From contig SKFV01000294.1 in assembly GCA_007117785.1 (NCBI GenBank), forward strand, positions 1 through 8,503: a stretch of DNA of 8,503 bases. Reading direction: 5' to 3'. This DNA is from Pseudomonas sp. GTDB lineage: Bacteria; Pseudomonadota; Gammaproteobacteria; Pseudomonadales; Pseudomonadaceae. This document shows, in pieces, positions 1-6,361 of the stretch (within the stretch, counting starts at the first letter, position 1; each line of letters opens with the position of its first letter). The translations under genes were made by a program, and so were the position numbers. The notes under the pieces were generated by a model that saw nothing but the letters and a program-made list of their open reading frames with translations, was not told where the DNA came from and made no database searches.

Positions 1-156
1 CTGGCCCAGCCCGCTGAGCAGCCGCTGGTGCTGGTCACGCATCAGGTCAATATCACTGCGCTGACGGGGTTGTTCCCGGCGTCCGGGGAGGCCATCATCA
101 TCGCCCTGCCACTGACTGCTGAAGCGCAAGTGCTGGGCCGTATGCCAGTCCCCTGA
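1..156 (+). CDS. Histidine phosphatase family protein, C-terminal end (partial)
   Basis: An open frame enters at base 1 and ends at TGA 154-156, giving 51 visible residues; the start lies outside the window. The segment VLVTHQVNITALTG (visible residues 10-23), followed by FPASGEAIII, looks like the C-terminal part of the histidine phosphatase superfamily, the branch that includes Ais-like LPS heptose phosphatases. His14 of the fragment would be the second catalytic histidine; the N-terminal RHG motif that carries the phospho-accepting histidine is not visible. Substrate and cellular location cannot be told from this fragment. The gene runs convergently towards fpr, whose stop codon is 28 bp away. 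The frame is too short and too truncated for a specific name. The family call rests on the THQVNITALTG pattern and is fairly secure. Confidence 0.8.
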   Translation: MAQPAEQPLVLVTHQVNITALTGLFPASGEAIIIALPLTAEAQVLGRMPVP

Positions 157-190
157 CGGAGTTGCCAAGGGCTGGCTGTCGGGGTTATTT
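150..190 (+). terminator. Candidate intrinsic terminator after the phosphatase gene
   Basis: CCCC (150-153) pairs with GGGG (181-184), and GAC (155-157) pairs with GTC (178-180), with T154 bulged. Inside, GCCA (164-167) pairs with TGGC (173-176) around a 5-nt loop. TTATTT (185-190) follows, a short, imperfect T-tract on the plus strand. The left arm contains the phosphatase TGA, and the tail overlaps the end of fpr. On the minus strand no T-tract follows, so it would act mainly on the plus-strand transcript. The stem is interrupted and the T run is short, so confidence is limited. Confidence 0.35.
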
Positions 191-958
191 CTCGACAAAG
201 GCCCGTTCGATCACGTAGTGACCCTGGTCGCCGTGGCGGGCTTCCTTGAAACCGCGCTCATCCAGAATGGCGCAGGTATCCTTGAGCATGCTCGGGCTAC
301 CGCAGATCATGAAGCGGTCCTGCTCAAGATCAAAAGCCGGCAGATTCAGATCACTGAACAGCTTGCCGCTGGTCATCAGGTCGGTCAGCCGGCCTTGGTT
401 GTAAAAGGGTTCACGGGTGACGGTAGGGTAGTAAAGCAATTGCTCACGTACCATGTCGCCCAGGTATTCGTGGTTGGGCAGCTCTTCTTCGATCAGCGAC
501 TGGTAAGCCAGTTCACGCACGTGGCGACAGCCGTGGGTGAGGATTACCTTGTCATACTGTTCGTAGGTTTCCGGATCCTGGATGATGCTGATAAAGGGGG
601 CGAGGCCGGTGCCGGTGCTCAACAGATAGAGGTTGCGTCCCGGCAGCAAATGGTCAAGTACCAGGGTGCCGGTGGGTTTGCGACTGATCATGATCTGGTC
701 GCCAGTTTTAATGTTCTGCAGGCGCGAGGTCAGCGGGCCATCCGGTACCTTGATGCTGAAAAATTCCAGCGTATCGTCATGGTTCGGGCTGGCGATGCTG
801 TAGGCGCGCATGAGCGGGCGCCCTTCAACCTCCAGTCCAATCATGATGAAGTGGCCATTCTTGAAGCGAAACCCGGGGTCGCGGGTGGTCTTGAAGCTGA
901 ACAGATTGTCGGTCCAGTGATGAACGCTGAGTACTTGCTCGGTATTGAAACCAGCCAT
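185..958 (-). CDS. fpr: Ferredoxin-NADP+ reductase (Fpr)
   Basis: This cytosolic flavoenzyme of 257 residues exchanges electrons between NADP(H) and ferredoxin or flavodoxin, supplying reduced ferredoxin for Fe-S and oxidative-stress metabolism. The N-terminal FAD domain carries RAYSIAS (residues 51-57) and GPLTSRL (74-80). The NADP domain carries STGTGLAPF (114-122) and CGSPSML (219-225). The protein ends in AFVEK, as in Azotobacter and Pseudomonas enzymes, where an Ala replaces the FAD-stacking C-terminal aromatic residue of plant enzymes and is followed by a short extension. The ATG at 958 is chosen because GAGAGG (positions 966-971 on this strand) lies 7 nt upstream and the protein then begins MAGFNTEQV with the usual family length. 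A start at 991 would add 11 unlikely residues. It is divergent from the finR-like regulator, which fits the known FinR-Fpr superoxide response of Pseudomonas. No defects are seen. Confidence 0.95.
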   Translation of the reverse strand: MAGFNTEQVLSVHHWTDNLFSFKTTRDPGFRFKNGHFIMIGLEVEGRPLMRAYSIASPNHDDTLEFFSIKVPDGPLTSRLQNIKTGDQIMISRKPTGTLVLDHLLPGRNLYLLSTGTGLAPFISIIQDPETYEQYDKVILTHGCRHVRELAYQSLIEEELPNHEYLGDMVREQLLYYPTVTREPFYNQGRLTDLMTSGKLFSDLNLPAFDLEQDRFMICGSPSMLKDTCAILDERGFKEARHGDQGHYVIERAFVEK

Positions 959-1058
959 GCGCTTGCCTCTCGTTGATTCAGGTTGCAGCAAGTGTACCCT
1001 CTGGCTAATCTATCGGCTAAATGGATTGTTCTTATTTTGTTAATCGGAAAAATGGATA
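959..1058. promoter_or_regulatory. fpr-finR divergent control region
   Basis: This 100-bp AT-richer gap holds both promoters and the expected operator of the LysR-type regulator. On the minus strand, TTAGCC (1020-1015), an 18-bp spacer and TACACT (996-991) form a plausible but weak sigma70 promoter for fpr, leaving a leader of about 25 nt. On the plus strand the best guess for finR is TTGCAG (983-988), 17 bp, TAATCT (1006-1011), also weak. GGCTAA occurs twice in direct orientation (1003-1008 and 1015-1020), 12 bp apart, so one copy overlaps the fpr -35 and the other lies in its spacer. A poor -35 would fit activator dependence. The general role is secure from gene layout; the exact boxes are guesses. 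Confidence 0.55.
966..971 (-). promoter_or_regulatory. Ribosome binding site of fpr
   Basis: Reads GAGAGG on the minus strand, 7 nt before the ATG at 958. It decides the fpr start in favour of this codon over the in-frame ATG at 991. Confidence 0.75.
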
Positions 1059-1940
1059 ATGAAGTTTACCCTGCGCCAGCTTGAAGTCTTTCTTGCCACG
1101 GCCCATCAGCAAAATCTGACCCGGGCAGCTGACAGCCTGGCGATGTCTCAGTCTGCCGCCAGCAGTGCTTTACGCGAGTTGGAAACCCAGTTTGACTTGC
1201 AGTTATTTGACCGTGTTGGCAAGCGCTTGCAGCTCAATGAAGTCGGCCAGGGCATTCGACCCCGGGCGCAGGCCTTGCTGGAGCAGGCGCAGCAACTGGA
1301 GCTGGCGTTGCAGCAGCACCAGGATGCAGGGCATCTGAATGTCGGCGCAACGCTGAGTATCGGAAATTATCTGGCGGTGGAAATCATGGCGCGCTACATG
1401 AGTGAGCAGCCCGGGGCAAGGGTCACGATCGAGGTAGCCAATACCGCCAATATTGTCGCCCGCTTGCTCAACTACGAGCTGGATATCGGACTGATCGAAG
1501 GGGAGGTGCATCACCCGGATCTGGAGATGCTGCCCTGGCGCGATGACGAGTTGATCATGTTCTGTGCGCCGGATCATCCGTTGGCAGGGCGGCCCTGGTT
1601 GACCGACGAGGACCTGTTGGGCATTGAATGGATTGTGCGTGAGCAGGGGTCGGGCACCCGGCAGCACTTTGATTGGGCCATGCATGGGCTGTTACCCAAC
1701 CTGCAGATCAAGCTGGAGTTGCAGCACACTGAAGCGATCAAGCGGGCGGTGGAGGCCGGGCTCGGTGTAGGCTGTCTGTCGGCAATTACGCTGGTAGAAG
1801 CCTTTCGACGCGGCAGTCTGGTGCCGTTGGCCGCACCGCAGCGTGATTTCAAGCGACGCTTTTACTTTGCCTTGCCGCGGCAGAAGTTTCAGGGGCCGGG
1901 GCTGGCTCGTTGGCTTGAGTTGTGTCGCCAGTCTGCTTGA
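1059..1940 (+). CDS. finR: LysR-type transcriptional regulator, FinR-like
   Basis: This LysR-type regulator of 293 residues has an N-terminal winged helix-turn-helix (residues 2-60, with LTRAADSLAMSQSAASSALR as the helix-turn-helix core), a linker helix rich in Gln and Leu (about 61-90), and a periplasmic-binding-protein-like effector domain (about 91-290). The protein is cytosolic. It is assigned as FinR because it is transcribed divergently from fpr, the arrangement in Pseudomonas, where FinR is needed for fpr induction under superoxide stress. It has three cysteines, at 169, 239 and 289; from memory, P. putida FinR has conserved cysteines that include 239 and 289. The ATG at 1059 is preceded by a weak GGA 10 nt upstream and gives a standard LysR N-terminus (MKFTLRQLEVF). 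The gene ends 14 bp from the convergent batD stop. It could be another LysR protein with the same layout, but FinR is the best fit. Confidence 0.85.
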   Translation: MKFTLRQLEVFLATAHQQNLTRAADSLAMSQSAASSALRELETQFDLQLFDRVGKRLQLNEVGQGIRPRAQALLEQAQQLELALQQHQDAGHLNVGATLSIGNYLAVEIMARYMSEQPGARVTIEVANTANIVARLLNYELDIGLIEGEVHHPDLEMLPWRDDELIMFCAPDHPLAGRPWLTDEDLLGIEWIVREQGSGTRQHFDWAMHGLLPNLQIKLELQHTEAIKRAVEAGLGVGCLSAITLVEAFRRGSLVPLAAPQRDFKRRFYFALPRQKFQGPGLARWLELCRQSA

Positions 1941-1954
1941 CAGTGTCTCTTGCC

Positions 1955-3625
1955 TTACACCTTGGGATAGAGTGCAGGCAGTTCAGAGTTGTCGGCCTCG
2001 GTTTCACTGCGCTGTTCCTGGATAACCCGGCGCACTGCTCGCCATAGTTGCTTGCCACGCCAGGCATCCGGGTTCTGACCAAACAGCGTCGCATTCAGGT
2101 GTTCCAGTGCCTCGCCCAGTTCTGGATGATCCTGGCTCAGGTTGAGCAAACCCTCGCTGTCCTGCTGCTTGGCCCAGGCTTCCAGGGCTTTACGTGCGTC
2201 GCCCGGCTGATTATGTCGGCAGGCTGTCTGCAGATCGGCCAGTGGGTTGTTGTCGGCATCCTCGCCAGTGTCGTTGTCATCGCTGTCAAGACCGAACTCT
2301 TGCAGTTGACGGCGGGTGCGCCAGAGCAGCCAGCCAGTAGCAGCCAGCATGAGTGCCAGGACCAGGCTGAGCAGTTGCCAGGGCCATAACAACACGGCTG
2401 GATATGCCGGTTCGCCGGGGGCCGCCTTTGGGCCGTCGGCAAGAAAACTGTCTGTGCTTTTGACCCGGATGCCTTGTGGGTCAAGGCGGGCTGTTTGCAG
2501 ACGGTCATTATCAATATCCCACCACTGCAGGGTCAGCCCGTCGAGCAGGTATTCCCCACTTTGCTGAGCAACGATAGCAGCACTGTCTTCGCGTTCGGCG
2601 TTTGCCCCCTGTGGGGAAAATTCGGTGTCCAGATGTGGTTGGTCAGCATACAGACGCAGGGCCGGATCGGCATTGGCTCCCAGGTGGTTGAGCCCTGGCA
2701 GTTGGCTGGCAAGCACACCACTGGCCTGGATGCGCAGGGTTCGGGTCAGGGGTTCTCCGATAAGCAGGTCCTGCCCCGGATCAGGTTGCCAGTGTTGTTG
2801 CAGACTGAGTTGACGGGCAGGCAGCCATTGGGCATCAGCGGGAAAGGTATCGGGGATGGGTTGCACGTCAAGCTGGATAGTGGGTGAGCGTACCTGCATC
2901 AGTTGGCCGGTGCGTGCCGAGAACTGTTCGCTGGGGTCACGGGGCACCAGTATGGTGGCGCTGAATAGCTGCGCTGGAATCTCCAGCAGGCCGCTGTGCT
3001 GGGGATAGATGGCATAGCGGGCCTCGATGACGCCATGGCGTACGCCGCCAATTACCCGCTCGTAGTTGAGCGGTTCGCCCAGGCGTTCAACGCGGGCGCC
3101 GGGAATATCCAGGCCAGTGAGTGTGGAGTCGTCATAGAGGGATACCGAATGAAAGATGCGCAGGGTGAGCAATACTTGCGCTTGAACATAGGGGGATTCG
3201 TTATCGATTTCACTGTCAATGAAAATGGGTGCGAGCTCGATGGCGGTGTCCATGGCTGCCTGGTCGGCGGTGAGTACCATCAGACTGATGGGCTCGCTCT
3301 GTTGTCCGTTGACGGTAAGCGAGGGTATTTCCAGATAACCGGCTTCCCGTGGGCGCAGTGTAATGATCCAGCGGGTAACCGGTTGTGTGCGCCCATCCTG
3401 TTGACTGACCAGGCTCATTTGGCGGCTGGCGCGTACCTCGAAAGCATCTTCCAGCTCACTCAAATCAGGGCGCGCAGTGCGGTTGCTGGCGGCACTTTCC
3501 AGGGTCAGTTCCAGGCTGTCACCCAACTGCATGCGGGTGCGATCGACGCTGGCTTCCAGCGCCAATGCCTGATTGACCCAGCTCAGGCTCAGTAGTGCCA
3601 GCAGCAGGTAGCGGAGCATGATCAT
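1955..3625 (-). CDS. batD: BatD family protein (oxygen-tolerance/envelope stress)
   Basis: BatD has 556 residues. An N-terminal signal sequence (residues 1-22, probable cleavage after QALA) is followed by a large beta-rich region (about 23-400). That region contains the family-like stretch ESPYVQAQVLLTLRIF (143-158) and Ig-like repeats with recurrent GxLEIP motifs (96-101 is GYLEIP, 212-217 is GLLEIP). One transmembrane helix (about 411-435) is followed by RTRRQ, so the tail is predicted to be cytosolic. The tail has an acidic linker (446-460) and a helical domain (461-540). The large domain should therefore be periplasmic. The start ATG overlaps the upstream stop (ATGA), with AGGA 6 nt ahead; an in-frame ATG two codons later is less favoured. 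It is the last gene of the operon. Its biochemical function is unknown; Bat loci have been tied to aerotolerance and stress survival. Length and architecture are intact. Confidence 0.92.
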   Translation of the reverse strand: MIMLRYLLLALLSLSWVNQALALEASVDRTRMQLGDSLELTLESAASNRTARPDLSELEDAFEVRASRQMSLVSQQDGRTQPVTRWIITLRPREAGYLEIPSLTVNGQQSEPISLMVLTADQAAMDTAIELAPIFIDSEIDNESPYVQAQVLLTLRIFHSVSLYDDSTLTGLDIPGARVERLGEPLNYERVIGGVRHGVIEARYAIYPQHSGLLEIPAQLFSATILVPRDPSEQFSARTGQLMQVRSPTIQLDVQPIPDTFPADAQWLPARQLSLQQHWQPDPGQDLLIGEPLTRTLRIQASGVLASQLPGLNHLGANADPALRLYADQPHLDTEFSPQGANAEREDSAAIVAQQSGEYLLDGLTLQWWDIDNDRLQTARLDPQGIRVKSTDSFLADGPKAAPGEPAYPAVLLWPWQLLSLVLALMLAATGWLLWRTRRQLQEFGLDSDDNDTGEDADNNPLADLQTACRHNQPGDARKALEAWAKQQDSEGLLNLSQDHPELGEALEHLNATLFGQNPDAWRGKQLWRAVRRVIQEQRSETEADNSELPALYPKV

Positions 3626-5376
3626 GGTGATTCCTGCATCAGTTGGTATTCGTGGCGGAACTTGCGGCGAAGCAGCTCCCCGGGATTATCGTCGATTTCC
3701 TGCAACCAGCGGCGCTGAGCCTCCTGTTCGCGCGTCAGGCTGCGCGCAGGTTGACCGGCTGTGCTTGCCGGTGTGTCTGCGGTGGTGGGCTCGCTGCTGT
3801 CCGTTGCTGTCTCCGGTGTTGCAGGGCTGGCGCTCGGCGCTGATCTCTCAGTGTCGCTGGTGCCGTCCCCGTCGTCTGTCGGAGTAACAGGGTCAGGAAG
3901 CGTCTCGGCAGTGTTCTGGCCATTGCCACTGGCGGCGTCTGGCTGTTCATCATTGCGCTCGGCATCGGTTGTCTGTTCTTGCGGGTCCGGCTCGCTGTCC
4001 TGTTGCAGGCTTTCCAGGTAGGCCTCGACCCGGGCCCGGTTGTGTCTTGCCGCCTGATGGTTGGGTGCCCGGGTCAGGGCCTGTTCAAAGGCTTCCAGTG
4101 CGGCCGTATAGCGGCCTGCCAGCGCCAGCGAGGTGCCGTGGTTGAAGTGGTAATCCGGGTTGTCGGGTGCTTGTGCAATCAATCGCGCCCAAGCTGCTGC
4201 GGCGCGCGCATAGTCCCCCTCGGCATGCCAGGCCCAGGCACGCCAGGCAGGATGCTCGAAGCGTTCGGCAGCTGCTGCGGGTTGTCCCTCTGTCAGCAAC
4301 TGCATGGCCTGTTGGTCCGGTCGTTGCCACAGATCCTGCCACCAGCTGGCAGCAGCAGGTGTGGGTAGCCAGAGCACGCCGAGCAGCACCACCAGTAGCC
4401 CGCGACGGGCACCCAGTGCGGCCAGCGGTAGCAGCAAGAGCAATAGCCAATGCCCTTGATCGGCCAGCCGGCGACTGTGATCCGTGCTGCGTTCTCCGCT
4501 CTGGAACAGGTCGCTCAGCAGGTAGTCGATATCGCTGTCGTCCAGGGTCAGGCCATGGTAGCCGGCGCCATGACGGCGAGCGAGCGAGGCTAATGCCGGT
4601 GCGTCCAGCCGCGATAGCAGGATGCGGCCGTCCTCATCGCGCATAAAACCACCCTCGGGCAAGGGCAGCGGAGCACCATCGGCACTGCCCACACCGAGAA
4701 TGATCAGCCGTGAGCCGAGCTCGCTGGCCTGCTGTTGCAGCAGGCTTTGTTGCTCTGCAGGAAGTCCGGCGGTGATCAGCAGCAGGCGTGAGCTGTCGGG
4801 AGGCAGCTGGTCGAGAGTTGCTCGCGCCAGTTCCAGCGCCAGATCCAGACGCTGGCCGTCACGCGGCATCATATCCGGATGCCGACCGTCGACCATGGCG
4901 CGCAGGGTTTGCGCATCGGTGGTCAGAGGGGTGACGCGGTGGGCACTACCGGCAAAAGCAATCAGGCCAAGCTGGCTATCGGCATGCCGCTGGCTGATGT
5001 CATGAATCTTGCGTTGCGCCAGTTTCAGCCGGTTGGGTGGCAAGTCGTTGGCCAGCATCTGGCGTGATACATCCAGCACCATAACCAGTGCCGAGCGATC
5101 ATTCAGCAATCTGTGGTCTTCGGTTTCCCAGGCGGGCCCACTCAGGATCAGTACGGCCAGGCACCAGCCGAGACCTATTAGCCAATAGCGCCCTCGGCGT
5201 TGCCGGGTGTCCGGTTGTTGCAGCAGCCAAGGCTGCAGTTTTGGGCTGATCACACGCTGCCATTGTTGCCCTCTGCGGTGGTTGCGGTACAGGCGCCAGG
5301 CCAGCCAGATGGCAGGGAGCCAGAGCAATAACCACCAGGGCCGCAGCAGCGTCAGGCCAAGCAGGCTGTCAGGCAT
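3622..5376 (-). CDS. batB: BatB/BatC fusion: vWA domain plus TPR membrane protein
   Basis: This protein of 584 residues has two N-terminal membrane helices (about 11-27 and 64-80) joined by a strongly positive loop. A vWA domain follows (about 95-292), then two more hydrophobic segments (309-322 and 326-342) split by ARRG. A TPR region (about 355-450) has its clearest repeat at DNPDYHFNHGTSLALAGRYT (405-424). Next come a Thr/Ser/Pro/Asp/Glu-rich linker (about 459-544) and a final charged tail with NPGELLRRKF (564-573). The positive-inside rule puts the vWA and TPR parts in the periplasm. The metal site is degenerate: DVSRQ (102-106) for DxSxS, and TAG (202-204) for the usual TDG. In some bacteria BatB and BatC are separate; here they are one protein. 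The ATG at 5376 is chosen because GGAGG lies 6 nt upstream; an in-frame ATG at 5415 lacks this. It overlaps batA by 8 bp and batD by 4 bp. Confidence 0.92.
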   Translation of the reverse strand: MPDSLLGLTLLRPWWLLLWLPAIWLAWRLYRNHRRGQQWQRVISPKLQPWLLQQPDTRQRRGRYWLIGLGWCLAVLILSGPAWETEDHRLLNDRSALVMVLDVSRQMLANDLPPNRLKLAQRKIHDISQRHADSQLGLIAFAGSAHRVTPLTTDAQTLRAMVDGRHPDMMPRDGQRLDLALELARATLDQLPPDSSRLLLITAGLPAEQQSLLQQQASELGSRLIILGVGSADGAPLPLPEGGFMRDEDGRILLSRLDAPALASLARRHGAGYHGLTLDDSDIDYLLSDLFQSGERSTDHSRRLADQGHWLLLLLLPLAALGARRGLLVVLLGVLWLPTPAAASWWQDLWQRPDQQAMQLLTEGQPAAAAERFEHPAWRAWAWHAEGDYARAAAAWARLIAQAPDNPDYHFNHGTSLALAGRYTAALEAFEQALTRAPNHQAARHNRARVEAYLESLQQDSEPDPQEQTTDAERNDEQPDAASGNGQNTAETLPDPVTPTDDGDGTSDTERSAPSASPATPETATDSSEPTTADTPASTAGQPARSLTREQEAQRRWLQEIDDNPGELLRRKFRHEYQLMQESP

Positions 5377-6361
5377 GATTGGCCTCCACGTGGACATGGC
5401 GTCCGGCAAGAACAAAGCCGATCAGCAGGGCGGCCAGCAGGGGCCACTGATAGAGCGCGGTGACACTGCGCAGAGGGCGGGTCTGCCTCAATGCCGGCTC
5501 CAACTGGCCAATCCGTTGATAGATGGCTTGCAGACTTTGACTGTCACTGGCGCGGAAGTACTCACCGCCGGTGAGCAGGGCGATATCGGTGAGAGTGGCC
5601 TCGTCGAGATCAATCGACGGGTCTGCCCTGAAGCTGAAGAGACCTTCGAGACTGCCGGACATGGGGTTCTCCGAGCCGACACCGATGGTAAAAATACGGA
5701 TCTCCTCGGCAGCGGCCAAGCGTGCGGCTTGCATCGGCAGCAAGCGTCCGGCGTTATTGGCGCCGTCGGTAATCAGCATCAATACCCGGTTCTGACTGGG
5801 TTGGTCCTGCAGTCGCTTGATGGCCAGTCCCATGGCGTCACCCATGGCGGTTTGCCGACCGGCCAGGCCGATAAAGGCTTCGTCCAGCCATTGCCGGACG
5901 GTAGTCAGGTCGTGGGTCAGGGGTGCCTGCACATAGGCCTCCGAAGCAAACAGAATCAGCCCTATACGGTCACCCTCGCGCCGCTGGATAAAATCATCCA
6001 GCAGTTTTTTCAATACGGTCAGTCGGTCGATCTCTTCGCCATCCAGGTGCATATCACGGAAGGCCATACTGCCGGACAAGTCGACGGCCAGCATGATGTC
6101 ACGGCCACTGACCGTCTGGGGCAGTGGCTCGCCGGGCAGTTCCGGGCGCATCAGAGCGACTATCAGCAAGGTCCAGATCACTATATACGGCCAGGCTGGC
6201 CCACTGCTGCTATAGCTGTTACTTGCGGGCAGGGTATGCAGACGCTGAAGGAAAGGCACCCTTAACGCGGTAGCTGGTTTACGCAGCGGCGGCATCAGGC
6301 TACGCAACAGCCACGGCAGCGGTAGCAGCAAGAAGGCTAGCGGCCAGGCGAATTCAACCAT
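5369..6361 (-). CDS. batA: BatA-type vWA domain membrane protein
   Basis: BatA has 330 residues. Two N-terminal hydrophobic helices (about 5-19 and 57-71) flank a positively charged loop. They are followed by a vWA domain (about 87-290) and a C-terminal helix (about 303-320). The metal-ion-dependent adhesion site looks complete: DLSGS (94-98), Thr171 in GRQTAMG, and TDG (198-200). The charged loop suggests a cytosolic side, so the vWA domain would face the periplasm, where it could bind a partner or substrate through a divalent metal. Its partners are probably the other operon products. The ATG at 6361 has GAGG 7 nt upstream and overlaps the end of the DUF4381 gene by 8 bp; its own end overlaps the BatB gene by 8 bp. 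Length and domain order are typical for BatA. The exact role is not established for the family. Confidence 0.92.
   Translation of the reverse strand: MVEFAWPLAFLLLPLPWLLRSLMPPLRKPATALRVPFLQRLHTLPASNSYSSSGPAWPYIVIWTLLIVALMRPELPGEPLPQTVSGRDIMLAVDLSGSMAFRDMHLDGEEIDRLTVLKKLLDDFIQRREGDRIGLILFASEAYVQAPLTHDLTTVRQWLDEAFIGLAGRQTAMGDAMGLAIKRLQDQPSQNRVLMLITDGANNAGRLLPMQAARLAAAEEIRIFTIGVGSENPMSGSLEGLFSFRADPSIDLDEATLTDIALLTGGEYFRASDSQSLQAIYQRIGQLEPALRQTRPLRSVTALYQWPLLAALLIGFVLAGRHVHVEANHA
5383..5387 (-). promoter_or_regulatory. Ribosome binding site of the BatB/C gene
   Basis: Reads GGAGG on the minus strand, 6 nt before the ATG at 5376 and inside the end of the BatA gene. It fixes the BatB start at MPDSLLGL rather than at the upstream in-frame ATG at 5415. 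Confidence 0.8.

Noticed and set aside
218..976. A 252-codon plus-strand open frame opposite fpr
   Set aside because: It is antisense to a clear Fpr with all flavoenzyme motifs. The translation resembles no family I know, and long mirror frames are common opposite GC-rich genes.
959..991. Upstream in-frame fpr start at 991
   Set aside because: The ATG at 958 has GAGAGG at good spacing and gives the usual family N-terminus; the extra 11 residues would overlap the ribosome site and the likely leader.
1950..1981. Imperfect stem at the finR/batD convergent end as a bidirectional terminator
   Set aside because: The outer stem is 5-6 bp with an internal loop and an 11-nt apical loop, and no T-tract follows on either strand. 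It is too weak to annotate.
2996..3595. A 199-codon plus-strand open frame opposite the BatD N-terminal half
   Set aside because: It shadows a coherent BatD reading with a signal peptide and family motifs; no ribosome site or known domain supports it.
3745..4002. Low-complexity BatB linker as a DNA repeat or CRISPR-like array
   Set aside because: There is no regular repeat unit; the bias is in amino-acid composition (Thr, Ser, Pro, Asp, Glu), as expected for a disordered linker.
5377..5415. Upstream in-frame BatB start at 5415
   Set aside because: GGAGG sits 6 nt before the ATG at 5376, and the usual membrane-helix N-terminus begins there.
5207..6265. A 352-codon plus-strand open frame opposite batA and the start of batB
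   Set aside because: It spans the junction of two well-supported minus-strand genes, has no recognisable domain, and is explained by third-position GC bias of the real genes.
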